A stretch of DNA of 64,000 bases from Perkinsus olseni (taxonomy: Eukaryota; Perkinsozoa; Perkinsida; Perkinsidae), in contig JABANP010000001.1 in the NCBI GenBank assembly GCA_013115135.1, positions 434,001 to 498,000 of the forward strand. The letters are read 5' to 3'. Below the pieces are notes generated by a model. It had not been told where the DNA came from. It was given only the letters and a program-made list of their open reading frames with translations, and ran no database searches. Made by a program: the position numbers and the translations under genes. Every line of letters begins with the position of its first letter. Positions within the stretch are counted from its first letter, which is position 1. Shown here in pieces: positions 11,274-21,937 of the stretch.

Positions 11274-12299
11274 TAAAGGGTGTCCGAAGTGGGGCTCATT
11301 TTCGGCTCTCACTAGTTGCAGTCGCTGATCGACAGCCCCGCCTACGATACCTTGCTTCCTCGTGATCTCGGTCGAATTCTCTCAATTTTTTCCCTCCAAA
11401 ATATCGTGCGTTGAGGAATTACAATGCTTTGAAAGCGTTCACGAAATTTTGAACCGCCCGAAGCGAGCGCGAGGAGCCTCCATGGACGTTGTAGGTTCCG
11501 GCTGCAGCACGAAGGTGATGGATGGTTCCGGTACATCCCATACGGTATCTTCACGCCTCGTACGTGGAGGAGATGTAGATACACTGGCTCCACGGACAAG
11601 GAGGTTCGCTCACTCTCCTGACCCCGGTCCAGCTCATGATTCGCGTTAGGGACGGCCGCATGGTACGGGCGAGTGGCGGGATGATTCCTTCCATGGGGAA
11701 TGCTTGATGGGGCGCTTCTGTCACGGGGAGCCAGTGGGCCCCTTCCGAGCCCGGGAGTTCGGATCAGGTTCGTTGTCGGTGCAAACCTTCATTATGTAAT
11801 AGGGGTAGTGCTGGCGTGGTCGTGATGATTGATTTGGACAGGTATGCGACGAGCAGGGCGGAGATGGACCTCCGGGAGACGCACTTCTGCCCTCAACGCT
11901 CGGAGGAAGGGATGCGGTATGGGGTGGTAGGGGTAGAGTGCTGCGCTGGGGGCGACTTCTACGCCCACCTGCCACAGGTGGGGTGACGCGATGAGGTCAG
12001 GGTTGTGATTACAGGGTTGTTAGGTCACTGACAAGGTAGGCCAGGAGACAAGGGAAATCGGTGAATCCCTGAGAACTTTGCGGAGGAACCTTAGGAGTGC
12101 CGAAATTGATACCTATAGTAGTAGTAGGGAGCAGGGCTGCACCATCACAGTCGGGACCACCATCGTAGGTGTATCATCGCCATCTCGTGGTGGAGGTAAC
12201 CCTTTAACGAGTCGCCTGGAGGATGAGGACAGGCGGATAACAGCACATCTATGGCCGAACCGAGGCCTGGAAGTAAAGGGAGGTTATGAGTGCAGTGCT

Positions 12300-13135
12300 A
12301 GAGTGAAGATAGTGGGTCGGTCCATGTACGTCCTGGAGCCCTTGCCGGTTACTAAGCCTTCCAGCGAGGCATTGGTCTTCCTTCATGGCTACAACTGTCC
12401 TACTGAATACGCTTTGCTACGGCTAGGGTCAAATGCTGGCCTTGGGAAGATTCCCTTCTCATATTCACCCCTTTGTATTCTCCCAAGCCACGGGGCAGAC
12501 GCTGTCGTACGGCAAGGCGAAGAGCTGCATTGGACAGTTCACGACGGACCTTCTGGACTTCCTGCTCGATCTGCGGAGGAAGGGATACGAGCATGTCCAC
12601 TGCCTCGTCCACAGCATGGCGGCGCACCTCTTCTTTATGACGCTCCAGGAGTACGAAGATCGACGGTTCACGGATCCGGAGGGTATGGGGGTTCTGAGGT
12701 TGTCCAATGTGGTACTCGTCAATGCGGACTTTCCCGTAGCTGACTTTGAGGAGGTCCATGTGCCCCGGAGTCTTGGACGTGGCAGATCGGATGACTCTCT
12801 ACTGTGACGACAGAGATTTCGCACTGCTGTGCTCGGAGGTTTTCTCACGGGATAAGGTTATAGGGAGGAAGGTTTGGCCGGTATGCGCTCGCCCGAGTGG
12901 GGCTCTTCCCTATGGTCGCAGCAGAATTGACGTGATGGACTGTCGTCACATGCAGCAGAACGTGCACTCGATAAGGCACAACTACTTCAACTTAAATGTG
13001 CAGATTGTCAGCGATATTGCCGAGCTTGTAACGAACCATTGCGGGGCTGACCAGAGGTTGACGCGGACGGTCCGCCAAGTAGCTGGTGAGAACGTATTTA
13101 GTTTTCCTCTGTCCTCCGAAGTACGTCAAAAATGA
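12300..13135 (+). CDS. Alpha/beta hydrolase, DUF900-like (two +1 frame offsets)
   Basis: Conceptual reading in three successive frames gives one continuous hydrolase. It has LVFLHGYNC (oxyanion/HG motif, about 12374), then QMLALGRFPSHIHPFVFS, then YEHVHCLVHSMAAH (n nucleophile elbow; G-x-S-x-G degenerate to H-S-M, as in DUF900 proteins), then NVVLVNADFPVADF. It ends with MTLYCDDRDFALL, IDVMDCR and HSIRHNYF up to the stop at 13135. Frame changes are needed at 12426-12430 (GGGT) and 12763-12766 (CCCC); each is one extra base, with no room for an intron. The 5' end is open: no ATG fits and upstream exons are likely. Substrate unknown. It may be a real gene with assembly indels or a young pseudogene. 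Confidence 0.6.
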
Positions 13136-13329
13136 GTAGTCCTGCCGAATTAGCTGCTGTCCGCTATTGTATCCAGCATTTCTTAAGTTCACCTCGCCGA
13201 CTCTCGATTGAAGATTGCCTTCATCATCGTCATGTTGTACTGTACAGTATTTGTCTCTGAGTGATGGATGGCAGCCGCTGCTGTTGTGTTGGGTCGAGGT
13301 TCGATTGATCGACGCCTTCGTAGTTTCTG

Positions 13330-14081
13330 ATGTGGCCTTGTTTCCTTCGGGAGGTGGCTGCAGACGTCCGAGGATTCGCCAGTCAGCTCCACAGGGATGT
13401 CTATGGTGACCTCGATAGTACTTGCTCGGCTACCCCTACTACGGATATGAGTGAAGGAGAGGACGAGGACTTGACGGACACTGAAGGGGCTATTAGGGAA
13501 GACTGCTTCTGGGAGGGGATGTAGTAGCCGTGGTCCGGGAGGTGGTGGGGGTACTGAGTCCTACTCAGACCCTTTGGAGCACTCACGAGTGTTGATGTGT
13601 TGACCTGCCCGTCGAGGGCGAAGCCTCGATATGGCCGTCGATGGAGGCCCGTCCGAGAGTGCGATCATGATGGGGACCCCGTGAGGTAGTCCATCTCTGG
13701 TCACTAACGGCGAGCCGATGCTGAGTGAAGTCGTAGGCACCGTATGATGTTGCTACTACGTAGGTCCCTTCCTGCTGTGGGTCCTCGGCCATCGTCATCA
13801 GCATCCACTGAAGATGCGATGATCCAGACCGAAGCTGGGTATGTTGAGGAGCTTCAGGAGACCGTGGCCGCCTTAGAAGTAGTATCCTTTGTGGGTAAGC
13901 TACGGGCAGCAGGCTCAGTATGCAGGCACAGATTGAAGAGCTGCGGCGGATGTTGATCACTAGCAGCTCGGTGATGGCACCGGGCATGGAGCCCCCTAGA
14001 GCCCTGCCGATGTCCAACTCGATGCAAGGGACAAGGCGGGAGGCGGGGTTGGAATCCTCCTGCTCCTCGAGTGTAGTATAA
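13330..14081 (+). CDS. Small coiled-coil protein, multi-exon (approximate)
   Basis: Pieces of a plausible gene: an acidic segment with MSEGEDEDLTDTEGAIRED (about 13447-13505), a heptad-like segment EAGYVEELQETVAALE (about 13833-13880), and a last exon starting after CTCAG at about 13918 that reads MQAQIEELRRML and ends at the TAA at 14079-14081. The helical parts can be joined into one coiled coil. The start and the first introns could not be fixed, and no family is recognised. Confidence 0.3.
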
Positions 14082-14562
14082 CGGGCAGCGGTTCTTCCAC
14101 AGTGAGGGGAGGTAGCGTACTGAGAATGTGATGCTGGTGGAGCTTTCATATAAAGCAGAAGCGCTAGGTAGATTCGTGGATGGCTACGTCCCGCGGTTTC
14201 CCTTCTGGTCGACCTCTTCAGGGCCAGTGGATGAGCTGCGTTGTTGTTGTAGGTGGTGCGCAGCGGCAGCGGCAGCAGCATACCAACGACGGAAAGTTTT
14301 ATTATATACTCCTCAGAGGACCTGGATGGATTCTCGGAACTTAACGACTCATGACACAAATAACCATACACGCACAATGGATGTGAATGAGGATTGCTCT
14401 TAGCTCTTTATAGAGAGGCATCTTTGGGATGCCCAACTCGATTGAACTACGATTATTATCATAAAGATGAGTGGCTGAAAATTTTATCACCGGATTTTGT
14501 GGAGTTTGACGGAATGGTTGATTGAATGGTGTTTGCCTGTGGTAGCTTGACTTAGCGTCAAC
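14082..14562. other. Intergenic upstream of SURF6
   Basis: No gene supported; presumably holds the SURF6 promoter and leader. Confidence 0.35.
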
Positions 14563-16622
14563 ATGACTGTCCCTTCATCAGTGCAGAAGACTTCAGAGGC
14601 GCCCTTGTCCAAGGCACCTAGCAAGCAGGCCCTTCGGAGCAAGTATAGGGAGATACGGAACGTAATCGATCAAACGATCGATTTGATACCGGCACATCAG
14701 TATCTTCAAACGATAACCTTCGGCGATTCTCCGCTAACAGTACAGGAGGCGGGCTTCCACAGCAGGCAGTTGGACCCTCGCAGTGCTAAGACCACCACTC
14801 GGGTGTTGGAGGAGGTTCTAAGCAAACGGAAAGCTGAGCAGGAAAAGACCTCTGGGGCGAAGAAGAATACTAAGAAGAAGAAAGCTAGTAATAGACGGGA
14901 TGGTAATCGTGGTCGTGCTATGTTCCCTGTCGAGCCCTAGTAGCTCTTGAGTGGCTCACAGAGGGAGAGGGGGATGCCTCCGCAGAGCGTTCATCAGACT
15001 GTCGTAGCCTTCACTGCGCCTTCTGTCCTCAGAGGTCACCCGTCCCGTATCTGGTGCGGAGCTTCGAGAAAAACTTCACGCCAAAATCGAGGCTTTGAGG
15101 TGAGAGAATCGGCACGGTCCCTTATTCTGGAATCTCTCGAGTTGGTCAGGGAGGCTCGGGAATCGCAGAAGGAGTGGAAGAAGGCAGCGAAGGAGAACGA
15201 GGAGGTAGCCAGGTCGCTCATTTGATCATTCTGACCTTCAATGGACCTCTCCTGAGCTTAGAAAGCGCTCCCAGGATCGCCTTTTGGACGCAAAATTCGA
15301 TTCTGGGATTCGAGAGTGGAAGTCTATTGAACACTTCCGTAGGGTTCAATGATTGTTAAATATCGCGGGTATTCCGCAACTCGGACTAACCGTTAGCAGT
15401 AGCTTGGATGCTATTCAATCGTTCCCGCGTATCTTTGGGTTGAGCTCGAATCATGCGGGGCGAGGTTGTCTAGGAGAACCCCTGTCAGTGATCTCTGGCG
15501 GGCACCCGAGCATTGGTGTGGACGTAAGCTGAGAGTCATTCTGTCAGGGTGAAGATGCTGCTGAGGCTAAGAGACTTCGAAGAGCGAAGCAGAAGGCTGA
15601 TGCTGCTGAGCGAAAGAAGAAGGCCAAGAATGGTGGAAAGAAGAAGGCCGAGATGAAGGCAGCTATTGCCGCTAAGAGGAAGGAGAGGGAGGAGGAGATC
15701 GAGGAGGAGAAGGCTAACGTTAAGGAAGATCTTGACTTCAGCTCCTTCAACTTCAAGAAGAGAGCCGCTGATGGTAGGAGTATGTCGACGATGGGGCCGA
15801 GTGGGTTGGCGCTGATGATTTCCTAGCAGAGGTTGTGGGTTCGAATCGTTGTATCGGCTTTTCACTATCCCTCAGTCGAGGAGCATAAGGAGAAGAAGGT
15901 TTCCAAGCGTCAACGCTTAGAGAAGGAGATAGAGCAGGCCGAGAAGGAACAGCAGCAGATAACCCAGGCATCCACTGCAGAGGAGAGGGTTAAACTTAGT
16001 CAAGACAAGGCTATTGAGAGGGTAGTATTGTCGGGGATGGCGATACACTGTAGGCTGTGGCAGCGTAGTTCGAGTCTTGTAGTTTGGGCCCATAGAAGCA
16101 GAGTAGAAGTAGGGTGTAGGAGAAGCTAGCGCGAGCACGACTTAGTCATGATACGTGGATAGCTTTTGAAGGGCGTGGAGGGGGCAGTTGAGTGTTGTGG
16201 CAGGCAATGAAGCGAGCTGCTGGTGAGAAGGTCCATGATGATGTTCATAAGCTGAGGAAGGCTCATAAGGCTATTGATAAGAAGAAGAACAAGTCACGCG
16301 AGGAGTGGTAGGATGGTGGGATGGGGGGAGGAGTTGTGATGGTTGTGGTATGTAGGGCGGCGAGGAGCAGAGAGGTTAAGGAGAAGCAGGCAGCAGCTCA
16401 GGCGAAGCGGAAGGAGAACATACAGAAATACCGAGGGAAGAACGCTAAGAAGTCTTTGGCGGAGAAGAAACCTACAGAAGGTATTATTGGTGGCGAGAGA
16501 ACATATGGGGGTTGTGGGGTTTGAACCTGGGCAGGAATTTGAGCCGTTGATATGAGGTTTGGGGAGATACTGGAACACCATTTCTTCTTTCAGGCCAGGT
16601 AGCAACTGAGGGCAGTGCCTGA
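14563..16622 (+). CDS. SURF6: SURF6/Rrp14-type ribosome biogenesis protein
   Basis: Exons 14563-14902, 15033-15099, 15150-15204, 15548-15773, 15876-16021, 16204-16307, 16365-16480 and 16594-16622 join with consistent phase into 360 codons; the seventh exon could start nine bases earlier. The N-terminus has the Rrp14 signature (TIDLIPAHQY). Exon 2 gives AELREKLHAKIEAL. The middle is Lys/Glu-rich and ends DLDFSSFNF. Exon 5 is the family's strongest block (KRAAGEKVHDDVHKL...KKKNKSREEW), followed by KRKENIQKYRGKNAKK. Length and architecture fit the family: a nucleolar, RNA-binding factor needed for pre-rRNA processing of the large and small subunits. It is followed 291 bases later, same strand, by an RNA polymerase III subunit gene. 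Two or three of its introns carry tRNA T-arm-like sequences. Confidence 0.85.
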
Positions 16623-16913
16623 ATACGTAAAATACAACTTGAAGATTGAGTGGTCGAATTACGTCTACCGTACCGGTGACCCGTGCCACTCATGTTCCTT
16701 CTTCTTCTTCCTCATCGTCGTCTTCTTCCGTCATCATCACCAGACGTCGTGTCTGGCTGGTGATACTACGTTCCACTACAACACTGTACGTCTACCAACG
16801 AAAGCAACTTGTAACCTGATATCCGCTAATAATGGCTATATTTCTCTATCACACAAAGGCTCCGAGTTCCACAGCTAGAGGTGTCAGAAAGCACGGAATA
16901 GTTGTTCTTGATA

Positions 16914-17440
16914 ATGTCCGGCGTGTTGTTTTGCCCGACGTGCGGGAACTTACTAGTCTTACAAGCAGGTCATGATACGATGAAGTGAGAGGGAGGAGGG
17001 GGAAGAGGTTGCTGTACTTGGGTTGATGGTCGCGGTCGTAGATACTGGTGCCGGACATGTCCTTATTTATTCCCCATCTCCGAGAAGTTAACGCAGAAGG
17101 AGATATTACACAAGGAAGGTGAGCACAGCCCATCGAGAGGCACGGGTTCAATCCCGGCGGCTGTCATTTTTGTCATTCTCTTGCCATTACCAGGTGGCCC
17201 TGTGGTTGAGGATGTCCTTGGTGGTCCAGATGCATGGAAGGATGTTCAGCAGACTGAAGGTAGGAACTCATACCTCCCTCTTTTCGTCATCATGACCACC
17301 TCTCCTCAGCTGTCTGCCCGGCTGATGGCTGCGACTCTAACCGGGCTTACTTCAAGCAGATGCAGATCAGAAGTGCCGATGAGCCGATGACAACCTTTTA
17401 CCGATGCGTTAAATGTGGCAACATATGGCGCGGTGACTGA
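16914..17440 (+). CDS. POLR3K: DNA-directed RNA polymerase III subunit RPC10 (POLR3K)
   Basis: Exons 16914-16984, 17042-17118, 17194-17259 and 17310-17440 join in phase to 114 aa. The N-terminal zinc ribbon (FCPTCGNLLV and WCRTCPYLF) is followed by the linker EDVLGGPDAW. The C-terminal TFIIS-type zinc ribbon (CPADGC, RSADEPMTTFYRC, VKCGNIW) has the catalytic acidic pair RSADEP. This is the small Pol III subunit that stimulates RNA cleavage and transcript termination in the nucleus; the length matches the usual 108 aa. Introns are 57, 75 and 50 bases. Intron 2 contains a hairpin-forming CGGGTTCAATCCCG sequence resembling a tRNA T-arm. Confidence 0.93.
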
Positions 17441-17597
17441 CGACGTTTCTATCAATACACAGCACTGTGTTCAGTCTTGAAGCGGGGTCGGTATCTTCTA
17501 GCCTAATCTTGCAATCTTGCCGCATCTTGCATTTCCTCAACGCTACTTCGAGAACCTACGACCGCAACTTTTTTCCACAGTATCATAGTATTTTGTA

Positions 17598-18371
17598 ATG
17601 AGTAGTTATCCATTGGAATTATCAGCACAGGAGCAGGCTCGTGTCGACGGCTCCATGTGCGGTTCGGAAACCTATCACAAGGTGGTCGATTCTGATGCCT
17701 ACGCCAAGGCAAAGGAGACTGCTGGGTACGTTTGGCAGAAGACCTGCGAGGGCTACGACTACCTGTTGACTCGGTCGGAAGAAGGCTTGGACTTGGACAG
17801 AGATGGGAAGTCTCAGTTTGGTCGGAGCTGGTCCGTTGTGAGCACCGCCACTAGTGTTGTTGTGAGGAATACTCCCCGTTATGTGAAGGAGGCTAAGCAT
17901 GTGGTGGAGGAGAAGTGTATAAAGACAGCGGCTGAGAAGGAGGGTGAAGAGCTAGTGGCTGACGAGGCCGAGAAGGTCCCTGTGGTGAAGGACGTTGAGA
18001 AGGCCTACAAAGTGGTCGGCGGCGGAGGCGATAAAGACATGAAGGACGTGAAGCCTGTTGGTCTGATAAAGGAGGTCGAGACTAAGTCCGCTGATGCTGT
18101 AAAGCAGACTAAGCAGACTGCTCCTGCTACTACTGATGTTGTGAAAGAGGCTAAGCCCGCAGAGGTTTTGAAGGAGACGAAGACCGCGGGTGCGGTGAGA
18201 GATGCTAGTACCGTTGACCCTGCTAAGGCCCATAACACGGCTGGGGCTCCTTCACCTGTTCTCCCTGGTGTTGGAAGAAAGGTGGCTGACAACAGGAAAG
18301 CCTTCAGTACCTCTACCGGCAGCAAGACGGCTTCTAGCGCCTCCTACAAGTCCACTCTGAGGAGCCATTAA
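17598..18371 (+). CDS. Lineage-specific protein, tandem paralog 1 (257 aa)
   Basis: Intronless, ATG at 17598. Residues 40-110 contain YVWQKTCEGYDYLLTRSEEG and a Trp/STATS segment that are shared with the next gene (18582). From about residue 115 to the end it is a Lys/Glu/Ala/Val-rich tail with repeated VKEAKP / LKETKT / KDVEKA-like units, probably helical or disordered, and ends in Ser/Thr-rich sequence. There is no signal peptide and no transmembrane helix. Function unknown; the repeats resemble LEA-like or cytoskeleton-associated low-complexity tails only in composition. Confidence 0.75.
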   Translation: MSSYPLELSAQEQARVDGSMCGSETYHKVVDSDAYAKAKETAGYVWQKTCEGYDYLLTRSEEGLDLDRDGKSQFGRSWSVVSTATSVVVRNTPRYVKEAKHVVEEKCIKTAAEKEGEELVADEAEKVPVVKDVEKAYKVVGGGGDKDMKDVKPVGLIKEVETKSADAVKQTKQTAPATTDVVKEAKPAEVLKETKTAGAVRDASTVDPAKAHNTAGAPSPVLPGVGRKVADNRKAFSTSTGSKTASSASYKSTLRSH

Positions 18372-18581
18372 AGGCGCTACTCTCTTGGAGGAGAGTACTC
18401 CTCATTCTTCACAGTGGGACGACTGGCAAGAGCACCAGCAGCAGCAGCATCGCGGTGTGAGCGGTTCTCCTTGCCCACACCCTATCTGATTTAAAGCACA
18501 ATTGATTCTCTACACTTGTCGTTGTTGTTTCTCCCGCAAGTTACGGTTGTGTTGGTATTGAGTATCATATCGCCACCCTAA

Positions 18582-18974
18582 ATGCAGCAACCACAAAAAG
18601 GTTTAACAATGTCTGCAGTTGAGAGTTCGGTCTGCAGCACTGAGTTCGTCGATAACATCTTCAACTCGGAAGCCTTCGAAAGGTGCAAGAGAGCTTCGGA
18701 GTATGCATGGCAGAAGTCCTGTGAGGGTTATGACTACCTCCTCACTCTGTCCGAGGGCGGTCTCTCCCTCAGTAGGGGGGATAGGTCTCAGCTTAGCCGG
18801 ACGTGGAGGGTGGCTAGTACTGCTACTTCTGCTGCCTACCACACCGCTAAGGACTTTATGGACGACCACTTCACCCCTGAGAGGAAGGCCAAGACCTATG
18901 CCGCTCTGGACTCGGCAGGGCGGGCTGCTGGTGCTGCTGCTGGTGCTGCCTACAAGTCCCTCAGTAAGGACTAG
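18582..18974 (+). CDS. Lineage-specific protein, tandem paralog 2 (130 aa)
   Basis: Intronless, ATG at 18582 (an internal ATG at 18609 is an alternative start and would give 121 aa). It shares with its neighbour the block WQK-[TS]-CEGYDYLLT, a glycine/leucine turn and a W..[AV]STATS motif, but lacks the long repetitive tail and instead ends in Ala/Gly-rich sequence. The two genes lie 210 bases apart in the same orientation, so they arose by tandem duplication and then changed mainly in the tail. Function unknown. Confidence 0.75.
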   Translation: MQQPQKGLTMSAVESSVCSTEFVDNIFNSEAFERCKRASEYAWQKSCEGYDYLLTLSEGGLSLSRGDRSQLSRTWRVASTATSAAYHTAKDFMDDHFTPERKAKTYAALDSAGRAAGAAAGAAYKSLSKD

Positions 18975-19171
18975 GGGGCCAGCCGTCCCTGTATCAGCCG
19001 TTGATGGTGTTCAATTTAATTTAGCCAGTCTTTCACAAGCATTGAACCAGCAAGTTTCTCTCTGTAGATTGTTGCGCTGTTAGTCGGTCGTCTGAGGTGG
19101 CCTCATCGGCGAGTGCATCCAGACCGTTCGAGTAGCTTCGTTCGAGGTCAGGTGATCAGTTTGATTTGAGA

Positions 19172-21140
19172 ATGGATCGCCCTCGGTTGATAGGAGCAGC
19201 GTTGCTCTCCTTGGGAGTTGTCGCAATATGCGAGTTCAAGAGGCGGAGGCGTGGACGGGAGGTAGGGCTGCTATCGCTGCCACAGCGCTCTTCTCACCGG
19301 CCTGCTTCTGATCAGTCGTCACCACCTTCGGTAGCAGTAGCAGTCATTGGAGACAGCTTCTGTGATATCGTCTGTCGATTAGAAAAGGACGACCTGCCGG
19401 AGTGGGGAGAGGACGTAGCGGATTCACTGCCCTAGTGGTTCGCAGCCTGTATCATCAGAGACTAGCCGAGTCCGTGGAGAGAGTCGCCGGAGGGTCGGCC
19501 CTCAACTCTGCAGTTTGGTTGAAGTATTGCGACCCTTCGGCAGCTGTCAGTCTCGTCAAGACCTTCGATGAGACCGACTTCGCTGGTAGTATATGCAACC
19601 CAGGGTGGGTAGGATGCCTCTTGGTTTGTAGGGCAAGCGTTGATGGACCGCCTCGAACGCAGCGGAGTGAAGGTAACCGTTTATCCCCTCTGAGAATGTG
19701 TAAACTCCCGTTTATCCCTCCCTAATGGCAGGTGGTACCCCTGCAAGACGTTGACCACTACGAGAGCGGTGTCTGTGTATGCCTGTCGGGCAGCAAGGAT
19801 CGGGCCTTCGTATCCAAGCGTACTGCTGGCCGCAGCAACAGCAGCTTGTTATGAAGTGACACGAGGTGATGGTGTCAGGTGGTACTATGGACGTTATGAC
19901 TTGCGCTAACATCAGCATACCTGCCTTCTTCGAGGGCATCCCCTCAGGTGAGCTCAGGCTGTCTCGCAGTCGTGAGGATGAGAAGGTACCTTCCATTCTG
20001 TCAGTTCCTATGGTCAACCTCAGATACTCCTCGCCATCTGCATCTCGGTGGCTACTACAACTGCCAAGGACTATGGCCAGGTATATTGGACTTAGTGAGG
20101 AGGGCTAAGGAGTAAGGCAGCAGATAAGCATTCCCCCTTCCGATCGACTCTGACCGTGCGATCAATCCATAAATTTCCGGCGGAGCGAAGCGAAACGCGA
20201 ACCTCCGCTAAGGGTACTTCAAGAGCGTAGTTCAGGCCTAGATTTGGTACCATCTTTTTGTGGAATCTTAGGTTGATCATAGAATTGTTCAAAATAGCTG
20301 CAGTGTGATACTCTGTACTCGTATCTTTGCACAAGTCGCTTCAGATGACACGTATCGATCTGCATCGCGACTAGACGGCGCTCCATTGGAGCACCACCTC
20401 CCTCGCTCCATACCACGCCTTCCCGTTCTCTTCTCAGGGCCGGCTGTTCAATATCACTGTCGCCGCAATTCGACGCGACTGGCACCTGGGACGGAGGAGT
20501 AGCGGAACTCCTCGGTATGATTGATATGCTCATATGCAATGAAGAGGAAGCTCAGCGTATAGCTAACACTCTGAGCAAGCTCAGGGGAGGTACGGCCCGC
20601 CCCTCCCTACGGCCGAGAATGCCTTACGGTTCAGACTTCGAGCCAACGCTGTTGAATCTGCGACAAGAACAAACGGTTGACCCTGTCGCGGAGCGGAACG
20701 CGGCTCATATCCTCTATCACGGGTTGAGCGATGGGAAACCAAGGTAGTGTCTTCCCGTTTCTCTCTGGCTGCGGTGATGTACGCTAAGGACTCAGGTCTG
20801 AAGGTAGTGGTCACCTTATCTGACCGAGGGGCCTTCGTGTCCTCCGTTCAAGGCTTCACGCACTGCCCTGCAGAAAAGGTAGGTGATGCGCGCGCCCAGT
20901 CGACATTGTCGTCGGCTGCTACTGGTATTGCCTCAGGCATCCACAGTAGATGCCTGTGGGGCGGGTGATGCTTTCACTGCGGCCTTCCTGTGCTCCTGGC
21001 TGAAGGACTCTCACGATGAGGAGTTAGCATTGCGGCAGGGATGCCATGCTGGTAACGCAGCTCGGTGTCTTGGCTTGGGACTGTATATTGATGCAGGTGC
21101 CATGGCGGTTGGAGTACCCGGAGGATCTGCCACGCCGTGA
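19172..21140 (+). CDS. PfkB/ribokinase-family sugar kinase with N-terminal membrane anchor
   Basis: At least eight exons; settled ones are 19172-19414, 19459-19585, 19632-19672, one starting 19732, one ending 20111, 20438-20589, one ending 20878 and 20935-21140. The N-terminus has a short hydrophobic helix then RRRR. The kinase core follows: VIGDSFCDIV, VAGGSALNSAVW (first PfkB signature region), HLHLGGYYNC, MIDMLICNEEEA, VVVTLSDRGAFVS, and the second signature VDACGAGDAFTAAF with the catalytic Asp. The enzyme should phosphorylate a sugar or nucleoside hydroxyl using ATP; the substrate cannot be read. Exons between 19800 and 20030 and around 20590-20745 are unresolved. The N-terminal helix is unusual for the family. 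Confidence 0.8.
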
Positions 21141-21260
21141 TCTCTAGTTTTCTAGCACCACTTGTAATTCACCAGCTTCAACCTAAGATGCCTTCTTCGT
21201 GCAGTCCTGGGTGTGAGAGGGAGGCTCTGCAGTAGTTCCATTGTGCTTTCCCTCGCCACC

Positions 21261-21773
21261 ATGGGCAACTTCTGCGAACGACCGATGACGGTCAATCCGG
21301 CCAATGACATTCTTACGGAGGAGGAGCATCGTTATATCTTCGAGAAAGGTAGCTGCTGTCAGAAGGTATCTTGAAAGATTCTTCGCTGTGCGCATCCTCA
21401 GAGATGCAAGTACAGGCGGCCAAGGCGGTCCAGGAAGGAGGGGCTAAGGAAGTTCATTGCGGTGCTTGCGGGAGCAACTTCGTCTCGATGTGAGAAATCT
21501 ATCCATGCCACCACGACGGTGAGTTACGAAGCGTCAGGAGGCACAGGTTCGATCCTCAGGTCCGGCACTTCCCTTTTCTGCCCGATATGTCGCCAACAGT
21601 ATCACTTACAATCCCCATTCTCAAGTGAGCTCGGAACGAGCACCAGTGACTACATCGTCGTCACGCAACAGCAGCAGCCAACTCAGCCGCAGCTGTTGAA
21701 GCCAGGCGAGATCATCGCCAACAGCCCCGCCGGTCATCCCTCCACGGCCGGCAGCTACTTCGTCTCTCCTTAG
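21261..21773 (+). CDS. Small zinc-ribbon protein (129 aa), possibly N-myristoylated
   Basis: Exons 21261-21348, 21402-21489 and 21560-21773 join in phase to 130 codons. The protein starts MGNFCERP, a possible N-myristoylation (Gly2) and palmitoylation (Cys5) site. A helix EEEHRYIFEK follows, then VHCGACGSNF and FCPICRQQYHL, two CxxC pairs 16 residues apart that form a plausible zinc ribbon, and finally a Gln/Pro/Ser-rich tail. No family recognised. Intron 2 (21490-21559) ends with AGGCACAGGTTCGATCCT just before its AG, resembling the tRNA-like segment in the RPC10 intron. Confidence 0.6.
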
Positions 21774-21937
21774 GGCCGCATCAGTTGACGTAGTTTCATA
21801 ATAGTCATCTCTGTTGCATGGCCGCAGTGCTAAAGTTTTAGGAGCCTTCTAGTGTGTTGGGTTCAGTAGTAGTGGCGGGAACAGCAGAGCTGTGGGGGAA
21901 CGCGAGGCGGAGACAGTAGCACTCATAAAAGCCTCTG

